Below are positions 1 to 8,241 of a DNA stretch of 64,000 bases, one piece after another (within the stretch, counting starts at the first letter, position 1; each line of letters begins with the position of its first letter). Source of the DNA: Brachybacterium aquaticum (GTDB taxonomy: Bacteria > Actinomycetota > Actinomycetes > Actinomycetales > Dermabacteraceae). The stretch lies in NCBI RefSeq assembly GCF_014204755.1, contig NZ_JACHLZ010000001.1:3038001-3102000 (forward strand), read 5' to 3'. The notes beneath the pieces are model-generated. The model made no database searches. It saw nothing but the letters and a program-made list of their open reading frames with translations, and was not told where the DNA came from. Made by a program: the position numbers and the translations under genes.

Positions 1-303
1 CTGGTCACCGCGAGCTTCTTCCAGTCGAACGTTGCGCTCGACCGCACGGCGATCCTGCGCCGGGCCATGACGGCGCTGCGCCCCGGCGGGCGCCTGGTCA
101 CGATCTCGCACGCGGCACCGCCGTCCTGGGCGAAGGACCACCCTGCGAAGATGGTCTCCGTGCAGGAGGAGGCCGAGCAGCTCGTCGGCTCCTCCGAGGA
201 GTGGGAGGTCGAGCTCGCCGAGGAGCGGACCCGTGCCGCGACTGCCCCCGACGGCTCGGTGGGCGAGCACCTCGACGCAGTGCTGGTGCTGCGGCGGCGC
301 TGA
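1..303 (+). CDS. Class I SAM-dependent methyltransferase, C-terminal part
   Basis: The reading frame is open from the first base, so the gene begins outside the window and only the last 100 residues are present. The segment SFFQSNVALDR, then LRPGGRLVTISHAAPP, is the late strand-turn region of a Rossmann-type SAM-dependent methyltransferase; the LRPGG turn before a beta strand is typical of the family. The SAM-binding N-terminal half is not visible, so the substrate cannot be named. It ends in an Arg-rich tail just before a 94-bp gap to a convergent gene. Family call moderately sure; substrate unknown. Confidence 0.65.
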   Translation: MVTASFFQSNVALDRTAILRRAMTALRPGGRLVTISHAAPPSWAKDHPAKMVSVQEEAEQLVGSSEEWEVELAEERTRAATAPDGSVGEHLDAVLVLRRR

Positions 304-397
304 CGACCGCTCGCCCTCAGCAGGCACAGCAGACAGGGGCAAGAATCCTCCGCCAGGCGCGGGCGTGACCGGTCAGGTCATGGCCGCGCCGTCGGCC

Positions 398-1966
398 TCA
401 TTCGCAGCCGACCCCGTCGCCGTCGCGGTCCAGCTTCCTGCTGTAGCCGGGGTCGCCGGCGTGCACGGGTGCAGCTCCGGCCGCGCGAGCCGCGTCGCAG
501 TTCTTGAAGTAGACGCTGCCGCCGCCGGAGCCGCCGTCGTTCGACTCCTCCTTCGGCGCGGGCTCGTACACCGGAGCGGGGGCCGGCGCAGGCTCGGGCG
601 CGGGTTCCGGCTCGGGCTCCGGGGCGGGCTCCGGGGCGGGCTCGGGCGCGGGGGCCGGTTCCGGCGCGGGCTCCTCCTCGGTGGCGACGACGTCGCCCTC
701 GCCGGTCGCGGGCCACGGGTCCTGGTCGGTGATCGCTTCGAAGCCCTCGCAGTCGTTGAGCACGCGCTCCATGGCGTCGGCCTCGGCGGGCTTCACCCAC
801 AGGTCGTACTTGTCCTTCACCGCGAGCTGCCGTGCCACGTACTCGCAGCGGAAGGACTTGTTCGGCGGGAGCCAGGTGGCGGCGTCGCCGTCGCCCTTCT
901 GCCGGTTCAGGCTCGACTCGACAGCCAACAGGTTCAGCGGGTCGTTGGCGAACTCGCGGCGGGTCTGTTCGTCCCAGCTCGCGGCACCGGTCTGCCACGC
1001 GTCGGAGAGGGCGACGACGTGGTCGATGTCGACCGTGCTGTTCGCACGGTCGAAGTCGACGGTGCTGCCGCTGTACGGCGAGTCGAGGGTGCCGGTGAGG
1101 ACCACGCACCCGTTCGTGCCGGCCTTGAGCGTGAAGGCGGTGAGGTCGCGGCGCAGGATGTCGTTGCGGGTGTCGCAACCGTTGCGATCCATGTCCTCAC
1201 GCCAGCCGAACAGCTCCCGGTCATACCCGGTCTTCGGCGCGCGACCCTTCTCCTCGAGCCCCACCAGCATGGCGAGCGCCGTCCCGTTGGCCGCCTCCAC
1301 GACCTCGGGAGTCGGGCTGGGGGTGGCCGACGGTGTGGGGCGCGGGGACGGGCTGGGCGACGCGGTGGTGGTGGCTACGGGCGTCGGGGTGACGGTCTCG
1401 GTCGGCTTCGCCGTGGTCGGCTCCTCGCTCGGGACCGCATCCTCCTCGACCACCGCCGCCTTGACACCGGCGGCTTCGGTGGGCGGGGTCTCGGACGTGT
1501 CGACCGAGGCTCCGATCGCGAACATGCCGACGAGCCCGAGCGTGACCAGTCCCGAGATCACGCGAGAGGGCCACTTCACGGTGTCGAACTGGCGCAGGGG
1601 CCGGCCCTTGGCGTCCTTCACCCTGCCGGTGGTCAGCAGGAGAAGGTCGATCAGCCACCAGATCCACAGGCCGCCGAAGGTGACGAGCTTCAGCAGTCCG
1701 GTCTTCCACCTGCCCAGGTAGAAGCGGTCCACACCCCACACACCGAGGAACAGCGACAGCGCCCAGGCGACCGGAAAGCTCTTCAGCGTCGCAGGGACCG
1801 GGCGCTGAGGAGTCGGGCCCGTACGGCGGGCGTTCTGCGGGGGTCGCGGGGCCACCGGGGTGAAACGCTGCTCGCGCCCTCCGGTGGGCGAGGTGCCGAA
1901 GCTGGGGGCCGAGGGCCAGGATCCGATGTCGTCGGATTCCGGCGTCGTGGGGTGCTGAGGGGCCAT
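398..1966 (-). CDS. TM2 domain / HNH nuclease (DUF1524-type) / excalibur protein
   Basis: A predicted 522-residue membrane-anchored protein. Residues about 62-115 form a TM2 domain (two helices around GVDRFYLGRWKTG), with a further helix near 133-152. After a Thr/Pro-rich stretch comes an HNH region of the DUF1524 kind (DIDHVVALSDAW, NDPLNLLAV, LNRQKGDGDAATWLPP), then a Pro-Ala-Glu repeat linker and a C-terminal excalibur calcium-binding motif (DRDGDGVGCE). Secreted HNH plus excalibur proteins are common in actinobacteria, sometimes as extracellular nucleases; joining them to TM2 places the catalytic part outside the membrane. Start chosen at ATG 1966 because AGAAGGA lies 6 nt upstream; a longer frame to 2113 has no comparable site. 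Substrate is inferred (DNA), not shown. Confidence 0.8.
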   Translation of the reverse strand: MAPQHPTTPESDDIGSWPSAPSFGTSPTGGREQRFTPVAPRPPQNARRTGPTPQRPVPATLKSFPVAWALSLFLGVWGVDRFYLGRWKTGLLKLVTFGGLWIWWLIDLLLLTTGRVKDAKGRPLRQFDTVKWPSRVISGLVTLGLVGMFAIGASVDTSETPPTEAAGVKAAVVEEDAVPSEEPTTAKPTETVTPTPVATTTASPSPSPRPTPSATPSPTPEVVEAANGTALAMLVGLEEKGRAPKTGYDRELFGWREDMDRNGCDTRNDILRRDLTAFTLKAGTNGCVVLTGTLDSPYSGSTVDFDRANSTVDIDHVVALSDAWQTGAASWDEQTRREFANDPLNLLAVESSLNRQKGDGDAATWLPPNKSFRCEYVARQLAVKDKYDLWVKPAEADAMERVLNDCEGFEAITDQDPWPATGEGDVVATEEEPAPEPAPAPEPAPEPAPEPEPEPAPEPAPAPAPVYEPAPKEESNDGGSGGGSVYFKNCDAARAAGAAPVHAGDPGYSRKLDRDGDGVGCE

Positions 1967-2226
1967 GCCCGTCCTTCTGACTCGTCGCCTGGTCCGCGCG
2001 CGCGGACGAGGGCGTCGGCCGCGATGCTCCGCCCCCTCGCTCCACCGAGGGAGCCGCCGAAAGATTATGGTCCAACGACCGCCTGGCACGGGACTTTCGT
2101 CCATGACCACCATATTCAGACAGATGTACTGATCTGTCTCACGGTGGAGAGGAGCCGTTCAGGGTGCGGTGCAGCAGCCGGATCTTCGACGCTCCAAGAT
2201 CGAGTCGGCGGGCTCTCGTGGGCCCC

Positions 2227-2409
2227 TCAGAGCCCCATCAGCACGATGACTACGAACACCGCCACGAGCGCGATTCCCACCCCGGCGGTGGTGCGCCAGG
2301 TGGTGGTGCGCTCGCCCGCGTCGGCCGCGGTGGGGAGAGCCGGGATCTGCCCGGTCTCGGTGGTGACGGCAAGCTCGGGGAGCAGGGGGTTCTCGGGGCG
2401 AGGATCCAC
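2227..2409 (-). CDS. Small single-span membrane protein
   Basis: A 60-residue product with a hydrophilic N-terminal half and one C-terminal membrane helix (GVGIALVAVFVVIVLMGL) that ends at the stop codon, as in a tail-anchored protein. The start is GTG at 2409, set by GGAGGT 7 nt upstream; an upstream TTG at 2478 would add 23 Arg-rich residues without a ribosome site. I do not recognise a family. It stands alone between the TM2/HNH gene and the M20 pseudogene. The well-placed ribosome site makes it likely to be real despite its size. Confidence 0.5.
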   Translation of the reverse strand: MDPRPENPLLPELAVTTETGQIPALPTAADAGERTTTWRTTAGVGIALVAVFVVIVLMGL

Positions 2410-2600
2410 GCCGCGGACCTCCGTTCGTACTACAGGGCCACGCCCACATCGAGGGGCGCGTCGTGCCAGGTCAGACAAGAAATACGCACACTTCTGGTGC
2501 GCAGGACAAGACTAGGGGCGTGCGGCCCGCCCAGGGAAGGTCGCAGGTCCCCTCGTCGGCGGGATCACACACGCGCCCGCGCGAGCCGCGCCCCGAGGAC

Positions 2601-3565
2601 TTCAGTCGCGGTGACCTGCCCGCGCACCTGACCGCCGCGCTCGAGGACTGCGCCGAGCAGGCGACCATGCACGCCTGCGGCCACGACACCCACGTCACCG
2701 CCGCGCTCGGTGCCGCGACCGTGCTCGCCGAGCACCGGGGCGACTGGACCGGCACCTGCATCGCCCTGTTCCAGCGCGGCGAGGAGATCGCCGCCGGCGC
2801 CCGCTCGATGGTCGAGGACGGCCTGGTCGACAAGGTCCCCACGCCGGACGTGTGCCTGGGCCAGCACGTGCTCGCAGGGCCCGTGGCCGGGAAGGTCGCG
2901 GTGACGGCGGGGCCGGCGATGAGCGCGGCGGTGTCGATGAGCATCGTCGTGCACGGCGCCTGCTCCCACGGCTCCATGCCGCACCTGGGCGTGGATCCGG
3001 TGGTGCTCGCCGCTGCGATCGTCACCCGCATCCAGACCCTGGTGGCGCGCGAGATCGCCCCGGGCGACTTCGGCGCGGTCACGGTCGGTTCTCTGCATGC
3101 AGGCTCCAGCGCGAACGTCATCCCCGACCGGGCGACCATGGAGCTGAACTTCCGCGCCTACGACGACTTGGTGCTCGACCACCCCGTCGCGTGCGTGCAG
3201 CGGATCGTGCACGCCGAGTGCGAGGCGGCCCATTCCCGAAGGACCCGGAGATCGAGCTGTACAACCACGTCCCCCTGACCAGCAACGACGCCCAGGTCGC
3301 AGAGCGCGTCCGGCAGGCGTTCGTGGCGCAGCTCGGCGAGGAGAACGTGGAGCACCTGGACCCGGTGACCGCCTCGGAGGACTTCTCCACGATCCCCGAT
3401 GCGTTCGGCGCCCCGTACTGCTACTGGGTGTTCGGCGGTTTCGTCGAGGGGCGGGAGACGTTCCCGAACCACTCCCCCTTCTTCGCCCCGGATGAGCAGC
3501 CCACCCTCACCACAGGCACCACGGCCGCGGCGACCGCGGTGCTCGCGATGCTGGCGGGCGACTGA
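2601..3565 (+). pseudogene. M20 family amidohydrolase/peptidase, N-truncated and frameshifted
   Basis: From about 2667 the frame encodes M20 family sequence: MHACGHDTH (zinc-ligand region), RGEEIAAGA, then the dimerisation domain and SANVIPDRATMELNFR. Near 3229 the homology moves to another frame and continues as FPKDPEIELYNHVP through EDFSTIPDAFGAPYCYW to the stop at 3563. The first 60-70 residues expected for this family are missing; upstream sequence is unrelated. Intact relatives hydrolyse N-acyl amino acids or similar amides in the cytosol. A head deletion plus a frameshift make a working enzyme unlikely; the frameshift alone could be a sequencing error, the missing head could not. Confidence 0.8.
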
Positions 3566-4075
3566 GCAGCTCATCGCCTGGCGGACCGACTGCAGTCAGA
3601 GCGCACAGCGGAGGCGGGATCCCGGAGCCCCCGCTCAGCGTCCCGCCTCCTTCACCGGGCGCAAGGCCCTGCGGGCCGGCTCCGCCCCCGCGGAGCCTCG
3701 TCGGCCCTTCCCCCGTGTGTGCGGGACGGAGCACGGGGACCAGACCTGCCACGATCCGCGCCGTCCGGACGGCCCCCGCCGTCCGGTCCGACTCCCGCGA
3801 AGGCCGGTCCCGTGCCCTGTTCCCGCGCCCCTTGCGAGGCCCGCACCCAGTACCTGAAATCTAGGGCGTGACCGGCGGGAGCGCGATGGGGTGAACTCCC
3901 TGGGGAGAACTCCCCATCCCTGGCGGATCGGGCATCTCGCCGGCAGTGGTAGGTCGTGCGGTGGTGGTGCAGGCGGCGGGCGGCGGGCCGGGGGATCGCG
4001 CCCATGCACCGTCCGGTTAACCCCCATGTTCCGCGGAGGCCGGCGCGATAGCCTTCCAGAAGCCCGCCACTTCCA
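3566..4075. other. Intergenic region upstream of xpaC-telA
   Basis: Apart from the hairpin at 3610-3650 I find no gene here. Two adjacent similar blocks, GGGGTGAACTCCC (3888-3900) and GGGGAGAACTCCCC (3902-3915), the second a perfect palindrome with a 2-nt centre, look like a paired protein-binding site. TAGCCT at 4049-4054 could be the -10 box of the downstream pair. Confidence 0.4.
3610..3650. terminator. Hairpin after the M20 pseudogene
   Basis: Perfect 10-bp arms, GGAGGCGGGA (3610-3619) and TCCCGCCTCC (3641-3650), about 45 nt after the stop codon. No T-run follows, as is usual in high-GC actinobacteria. Confidence 0.5.
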
Positions 4076-5113
4076 GTGAGCCATGAGGAGCCAGTGACCC
4101 GAGGACACGAGCCGTCGGCCGACGGGAGCTCCGGCGCCAGCCGCCTCCCGGACCCCGCTGTGCCTGGAGACGCCGTGCCCGAAGCCGCTCTGCCCGAAGG
4201 CGCTGTGCCCGCGCCCGAGCACGCCGGTCCGTCGGCAGAGGCCCGCCCGTCGGCCGACGCCCGCCCCGAGCACGTGCGGCCCGGGGACCAGGACCTGCCG
4301 TGGAAGGCGACGGCCGAGCGGCGCGACCTGTGGGGCCCGAAGGCGCCCGACGAGAACCGCGCGCTCGAGGGCACGGTCCGCTCCCCCGCCTCGCGCGCCC
4401 TGGACCGCCCCCGCGGCCACAGCCCCCTGCTGCGGTTCGGCGTGCCGCTGCTGGTGGGCGGGATCGCCGGGGTCGCCACCCTCGTGCTCGGCCTCGGCAC
4501 CGGGATCGTCGGCCCCCTGCTCGCGCTCGTCGCCGCGGCGGGCGTGGGCATCGTCGCCGGCAGCGGCACCGGCGCGGCCGTGCGCCTGCTGCCCGAGAAG
4601 GAGAGTGCCGACCGGCCGGTGCTGGACACGTCCCTGCACGGCGGCACCCGCGAGGTGCTCCAGCGGATCCTGGACGCGAACGCGAGCACCCGCGAGCGGC
4701 TCGTGAGCCTGCGCCCTGCGGCGAGCGCGGCGCCGGCCGCCAAGCTGCTCACCGACGTGGAGACGCTGCTGGAGCGGATCGACGCGCTCGTCGGCTCCGA
4801 GCAGGTGCAGTCGCTGCGCCCGTCGGCCGGGGAGGTGACCATGCTTGAGGGCATGGCGACCCGCTACGTCCCCGACCTCGTCGACTCCGCCGCCGACATC
4901 ATCGGCTTCCTGCGCACCTTCGCCGGCACCGCCCGCGAGGAGGCGCTGGCGAACCTCACCGCCATCGACCAGCAGCTCGGCGTGCTCGGCGAGGGCGTGG
5001 AGAGGATCGAGCGGGACGTCGTGGGCGGGGTCTCCCATTCCCTCGAGGTGCACGCCGAGTTCCTCCGCGCCCGCTTCGCCGACCAGCACCTGAACCCGAT
5101 CATCGACGTCTGA
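4076..5113 (+). CDS. XpaC-like protein (5-bromo-4-chloroindolyl phosphate hydrolysis family), TelA partner
   Basis: A predicted 345-residue protein: a charged, Pro/Ala-rich N-terminal 115 residues, two adjacent membrane helices (PLLVGGIAGVATLVLGLGTG and GPLLALVAAAGVGIVAG), and an alpha-helical C-terminal half with coiled-coil character containing EGMATRYVPDLVDSA. It lies 104 nt before a telA gene; xpaC-telA pairing is known in Firmicutes and actinobacteria, where the function is envelope-associated and poorly understood. Starts are uncertain: GTG 4076 has no ribosome site, GTG 4094 has AGGAG only 3 nt upstream. A clear paralogue lies at 33388-34362. Family call from gene context plus architecture. 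Confidence 0.7.
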   Translation: MSHEEPVTRGHEPSADGSSGASRLPDPAVPGDAVPEAALPEGAVPAPEHAGPSAEARPSADARPEHVRPGDQDLPWKATAERRDLWGPKAPDENRALEGTVRSPASRALDRPRGHSPLLRFGVPLLVGGIAGVATLVLGLGTGIVGPLLALVAAAGVGIVAGSGTGAAVRLLPEKESADRPVLDTSLHGGTREVLQRILDANASTRERLVSLRPAASAAPAAKLLTDVETLLERIDALVGSEQVQSLRPSAGEVTMLEGMATRYVPDLVDSAADIIGFLRTFAGTAREEALANLTAIDQQLGVLGEGVERIERDVVGGVSHSLEVHAEFLRARFADQHLNPIIDV

Positions 5114-5217
5114 CCCGACCCGTCGGCAGACCCCGTCGGCCGATCCCGTCGGTCGACCCGCCCAGACCCACACAGACAGACCCGCAGACCATCCCACCGA
5201 CCCGCCAGGAGGCACCG

Positions 5218-6432
5218 ATGGACAAGCTCCAGCCCCCCACCCCCGCCCAGGAGATCACCCCGGCCGAGCCGGTCGAGGAGATCAGCGACTCCGACGCCGT
5301 CTCCGTGCTCCCGGACCTGCCCGCCGAGCAGCAGCAGCAGCTCGAGCAGCGCGCCGACGCCTGGGTGGACCAGGTCTCGGCGATGAACCCGCACTCCCAG
5401 GAGTTCACCGACCAGGTCAACGCCCTCGGCGCCGTGGCCCGCCGCACCTTCGAGCGCACCTCCCAGACGTCGTCGCGGTTCATGGAGCAGTCGCTGCGCC
5501 AGGCGAAGGACAAGGGCAACGCCCAGGAGTCGGTCGCCAAGTCGCTCAGCGAGCTGCGCACCACCATGGAGGAACTCGCCCCCAAGGAGGAGACCTTCCG
5601 CGACAAGGCGCTCGGCTTCCTGCCCGGCCGCAACCGCGCCAAACGCTACTTCCGCAGCTTCGAGTCGAACCAGGACCAGCTCGACGCCGTCCTCTCCTCC
5701 CTCTCCCGCGGGCAGGAGGGTCTGCAGCGCGACAACGCGGAGCTGGCCGTGGAGCGAAGGGCGCTGTGGGACGACCTCGGCGCCCTGCAGAAGGCCTCAC
5801 ACCTGCTGGGACTGCTGGACGACCGGGCGGTCGCGAAGGCCGACGAGCTGCGCGCCACCGGCAAGCAGGCCGAGGCGGACGCGCTCGAGCGCGACGTGCT
5901 CTTCGCCGTGCGCCAGCGGCGCCAGGACGTGGCCACCCAGATCGCGGTGACCGTCCAGGCCTACATGTCCATGGGCGTCATCGAGGACAACAACACCAAG
6001 CTCCAGCAGGGCGTGGAGCGGGCACGCACGACCACCGTCACGGCACTGCGCACCGCGGTGATCACGGCGCAGGCGCTGGAGAACCAGAAGCTGGTGCTCG
6101 ACCAGATCGATGCCGTCAACGCCACCACCGACGGCCTCATCAACAGCACCTCGAAGATGCTGGCCGAGAACTCGGTGAAGATCCAGCAGCAGGCCGCGAC
6201 CTCGGGCGTCTCCGCGGAGACGCTGCAGAAGGCGTTCGACAACCTGTTCACCACGATGGACGGCATCGACACCTTCCGCACCCAGGCGAACCAGAACTTC
6301 CTCACCACGGTGACGAACCTGGAGCACCAGGTCCAGCGCGCCCGCCCCTACCTGGAGCGGATGCAGCAGGAGCGCCCCGAGCACGCCGAGATCGAGAGCG
6401 CCGCGAGCCTGCTGGAGATCGAGGACCGGTGA
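5218..6432 (+). CDS. telA: Toxic anion resistance protein TelA
   Basis: A 404-residue, almost wholly helical protein typical of the TelA family (usual length 370-420). Recognisable blocks are EQRADAWVDQVSAMNPHSQEF near residue 45, SLSELRTTMEELAP, a KALGFLPGRNRAKRYFRSFES segment, QAYMSMGVIEDNN and ENQKLVLDQIDAVNATTDGL (shortened here). No signal peptide or membrane helix is seen, so it is probably cytoplasmic and meets the membrane through the XpaC-like partner. AGGAGG lies 6 nt before ATG 5218. The family was named for tellurite resistance; its molecular role is unknown, and phage or envelope-stress roles have been suggested. Confidence 0.9.
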   Translation: MDKLQPPTPAQEITPAEPVEEISDSDAVSVLPDLPAEQQQQLEQRADAWVDQVSAMNPHSQEFTDQVNALGAVARRTFERTSQTSSRFMEQSLRQAKDKGNAQESVAKSLSELRTTMEELAPKEETFRDKALGFLPGRNRAKRYFRSFESNQDQLDAVLSSLSRGQEGLQRDNAELAVERRALWDDLGALQKASHLLGLLDDRAVAKADELRATGKQAEADALERDVLFAVRQRRQDVATQIAVTVQAYMSMGVIEDNNTKLQQGVERARTTTVTALRTAVITAQALENQKLVLDQIDAVNATTDGLINSTSKMLAENSVKIQQQAATSGVSAETLQKAFDNLFTTMDGIDTFRTQANQNFLTTVTNLEHQVQRARPYLERMQQERPEHAEIESAASLLEIEDR

Positions 6433-6507
6433 CGCGGGTGGGGGCGCGCTGAGGGCAGGTGGCCGAGGCGCGGTGCTGAGGCGCCCCTCCCCCGGTTACT
6501 GACAAGT

Positions 6508-6549
6508 CATGTGCGTTTGTGTTCCATCCATGGAACACAGACGCACATG
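6508..6549. terminator. Long hairpin between telA and the VOC gene
   Basis: Two 20-nt arms, 6508-6527 and 6530-6549, with one T/G mismatch and a 2-nt centre. It is much less GC-rich than the surroundings and contains CATGTGCG and its complement at the outer ends. It lies between two convergent genes, so it may end both transcripts, but the near-perfect symmetry also fits a protein site. Confidence 0.6.
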
Positions 6550-6578
6550 CCTTTCGGGTAACCCCTACGGGGCAGGAC

Positions 6579-7049
6579 TCACTTGGCCTCGGGATCGGGC
6601 TGGTGGATGCCGAAGACGTTGTTCTCGGTGTCGTGGAAGTAGCCCTGCCATGCCATGCCCGGCAGCGCGTACTTGGGCAGCGCCTCCGTGCCGCCGGCGG
6701 CGAGGATCTTCGCGGCGACCGCGTCGTAGTCGGCAACCCCCATCGTGATCACGGCGCCCATGACCGGGCCACCCACCTCGGCGTTCGTCCCGCCCGGACG
6801 TCCCATGATCGCGCCGTCGATGCCAGCGCCCGAGGTGCCGGTAGTGATCCCGAAGTAGGGCATGCCCGCGAACCCGGACCAGTCCTCGCTCCTCCACCCG
6901 AACACCTCGGAGTAGAAGGCGACGGCGCGAGCGGGGTCCTCGGCCTGGATCTCGAAGTGGACGGGCCTGCCGAGCGTGTAGTCGCCCTCGGCGGGGGCGG
7001 TGTCGCTCTGCTCGGCAGAGTTCCCGGGGGTGGGGTCGTTCTCGGTCAT
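6579..7049 (-). CDS. VOC (glyoxalase/bleomycin resistance) family protein
   Basis: A 156-residue protein with the paired beta-alpha-beta pattern of the vicinal oxygen chelate fold: GRPVHFEIQAEDPARAVAFY at the first module and GPVMGAVITMGVADYDAVAA at the second, ending WQGYFHDTENNVFGIHQPD. Metal-ligand candidates are His in VHFEIQ and Glu in the late GYFHDTENN block. Members include glyoxalases, dioxygenases and binding proteins; the substrate is not clear. Start ATG 7049 with GAGAGGA 6 nt upstream; the longer frame to 7238 is low-complexity shadow sequence. Convergent with telA. Confidence 0.85.
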   Translation of the reverse strand: MTENDPTPGNSAEQSDTAPAEGDYTLGRPVHFEIQAEDPARAVAFYSEVFGWRSEDWSGFAGMPYFGITTGTSGAGIDGAIMGRPGGTNAEVGGPVMGAVITMGVADYDAVAAKILAAGGTEALPKYALPGMAWQGYFHDTENNVFGIHQPDPEAK

Positions 7050-7238
7050 CGCGGGTCCTCTCGATGCTGCGGGCGGGACGCACGGGGTGGGCGTCCCTGT
7101 CCGGCGACAGGGTAGGCCGACGCCGCCGCGGGGGCGAGGGGCTGACCGGGTGGGCGCCCGATCGGGTGGGCTCCGGGCGATGGGTGGATGCCCGGCGGAT
7201 GGGTGCCAGCCGAATGGCTGCCGGCCGACGCCCACCAC

Positions 7239-7540
7239 TCACCCCAGGCGCACGACCTCCCCGGTCTCCGCGGAGCGGCGGGCGGCGGCGAACTGCTCGT
7301 AGTACTCGACTTAGGAGCCCTGGGCCGAGGGGATCTCGCGGTCGCCGGCGGCGGTGTGGAGGGTGCCCCAGTACTCAGGGGCGTCGTAGCCCCAGGATCT
7401 CGGGTCGTCCGCGGGACGCTTGCCGGCGAAGATCGCCTGGGCCTGCACATCAGTGCTTTCCGCCTCGTAGGAGCCGGCCTCGCCGTAGGCGCGCAGGGTG
7501 CGGCGGTGGAGATGGTTGAGCTTGGTGGAGCTCGCATAGC
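7239..7540 (-). pseudogene. Gfo/Idh/MocA oxidoreductase, C-terminal remnant with an in-frame stop
   Basis: Read on the minus strand, the frame gives LRAYGEAGSYEAESTDVQAQ, WGYDAPEYWGTL and IPSAQGS, then a TAA, then in the same frame VEYYEQFAAARRSAETGEVV and a second stop. This is the C-terminal substrate-domain end of a Gfo/Idh/MocA sugar oxidoreductase with one nonsense mutation (7311-7313). The NAD-binding N-terminal half is absent; upstream of 7540 the sequence is that of another decayed oxidoreductase on the other strand. Confidence 0.65.
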
Positions 7541-7545
7541 TGGTC

Positions 7546-8088
7546 ATGCCCGAAGTGTGGCGCACCGTGATCACCGAGCGCCCGAAGCCCGCCGCCGGCG
7601 CGATCGGCCACGGCGCCTCGACCTCCACCGAGCGCGGCCCCGTCGACAACGACGACATCGCGCTGCTGAACGTCGCCTTCGAGAACGGTGCGGCCGGCCA
7701 GATCGAGCTCAGCCGCATCGCCCAGGGCGTTCCCAACTCCCTCGGCGTCGAGGTGTTCGCCACGAACGGGCACGTCACCTTCGAGTCCCAGCGCGCCGGC
7801 GAGTTCACGATCTTCGAGGCCGGGCTCACCGACGACGCCTACAACGGCCCGCGCACCGTGGTCACCGGCCCCGAGCACCCCTACTTCCGCGACGTCGCCG
7901 CGATGCCGGGCGGCGGCGTCGGCACCGGCTACGCCGAGGCGTTCACCGCCGAGATCCAGGAGTTCGTACGCGCGATCGGCGAGGGCTCCGCGATGGACAC
8001 CGACTTCGCCGCGGCGACGGCGATGATGCGCGTGGTCGGCGCGGCGCTGGAGTCCAGCCGCACCGGCGCGGCGGTCCAGGTGGGCTGA
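7546..8088 (+). pseudogene. Gfo/Idh/MocA oxidoreductase, C-terminal half only
   Basis: 180 residues open from ATG 7546: VWRTVITERP, then NDDIALLNVAFENGAAGQIE, SRIAQGVPNSLGVEVFATNG and a final AEIQEFVRAIGEGSAMDTDF. This is the C-terminal half of a Gfo/Idh/MocA family dehydrogenase (usual length 330-390); the Rossmann NAD-binding half with its GxGxxG and EKP motifs is missing. No ribosome site is evident. It meets, head to head at about 7543, a second C-terminal remnant of the same superfamily. Confidence 0.7.
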
Positions 8089-8120
8089 CAGCCTTCTCGA
8101 TCCTCCTCGACCCTCAGCGG

Positions 8121-8158
8121 GCCGGTCCCGGCGCGGGTGCTCCCGCGGCGGGACCGGC
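8121..8158. terminator. Hairpin before the DHFR-like gene
   Basis: 17-nt arms 8121-8137 and 8142-8158 with one mismatch and a 4-nt loop, just after the oxidoreductase remnant. Confidence 0.55.
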
Positions 8159-8213
8159 TCGTCGTCATGCAGGGCGCCGCAGGATCGGACACACCCCGCC
8201 GGTGCGCCTGCCC

Positions 8214-8219
8214 TACGGT
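8214..8219 (+). promoter_or_regulatory. -10 box of the DHFR-like gene
   Basis: TACGGT, 22 nt before ATG 8242, with AAGGAGG between them; a conventional leader, unlike the leaderless promoters elsewhere in the window with the same hexamer. Confidence 0.45.
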
Positions 8220-8241
8220 GGAGGGGACCGAAGGAGGCCTC

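Noticed and set aside
233-2515. Very long open frame (760 codons) on the plus strand over the TM2/HNH gene
   Set aside because: It is a shadow: Arg/Gly/Val-rich composition, antisense to a gene with clear domains, and no ribosome site. The same holds for long antisense frames over the carboxylase, GH4, bkd and PIG-L genes.
5218-6432. Tellurite resistance operon (ter genes)
   Set aside because: TelA is unrelated to the TerZABCD set and no ter genes are present.
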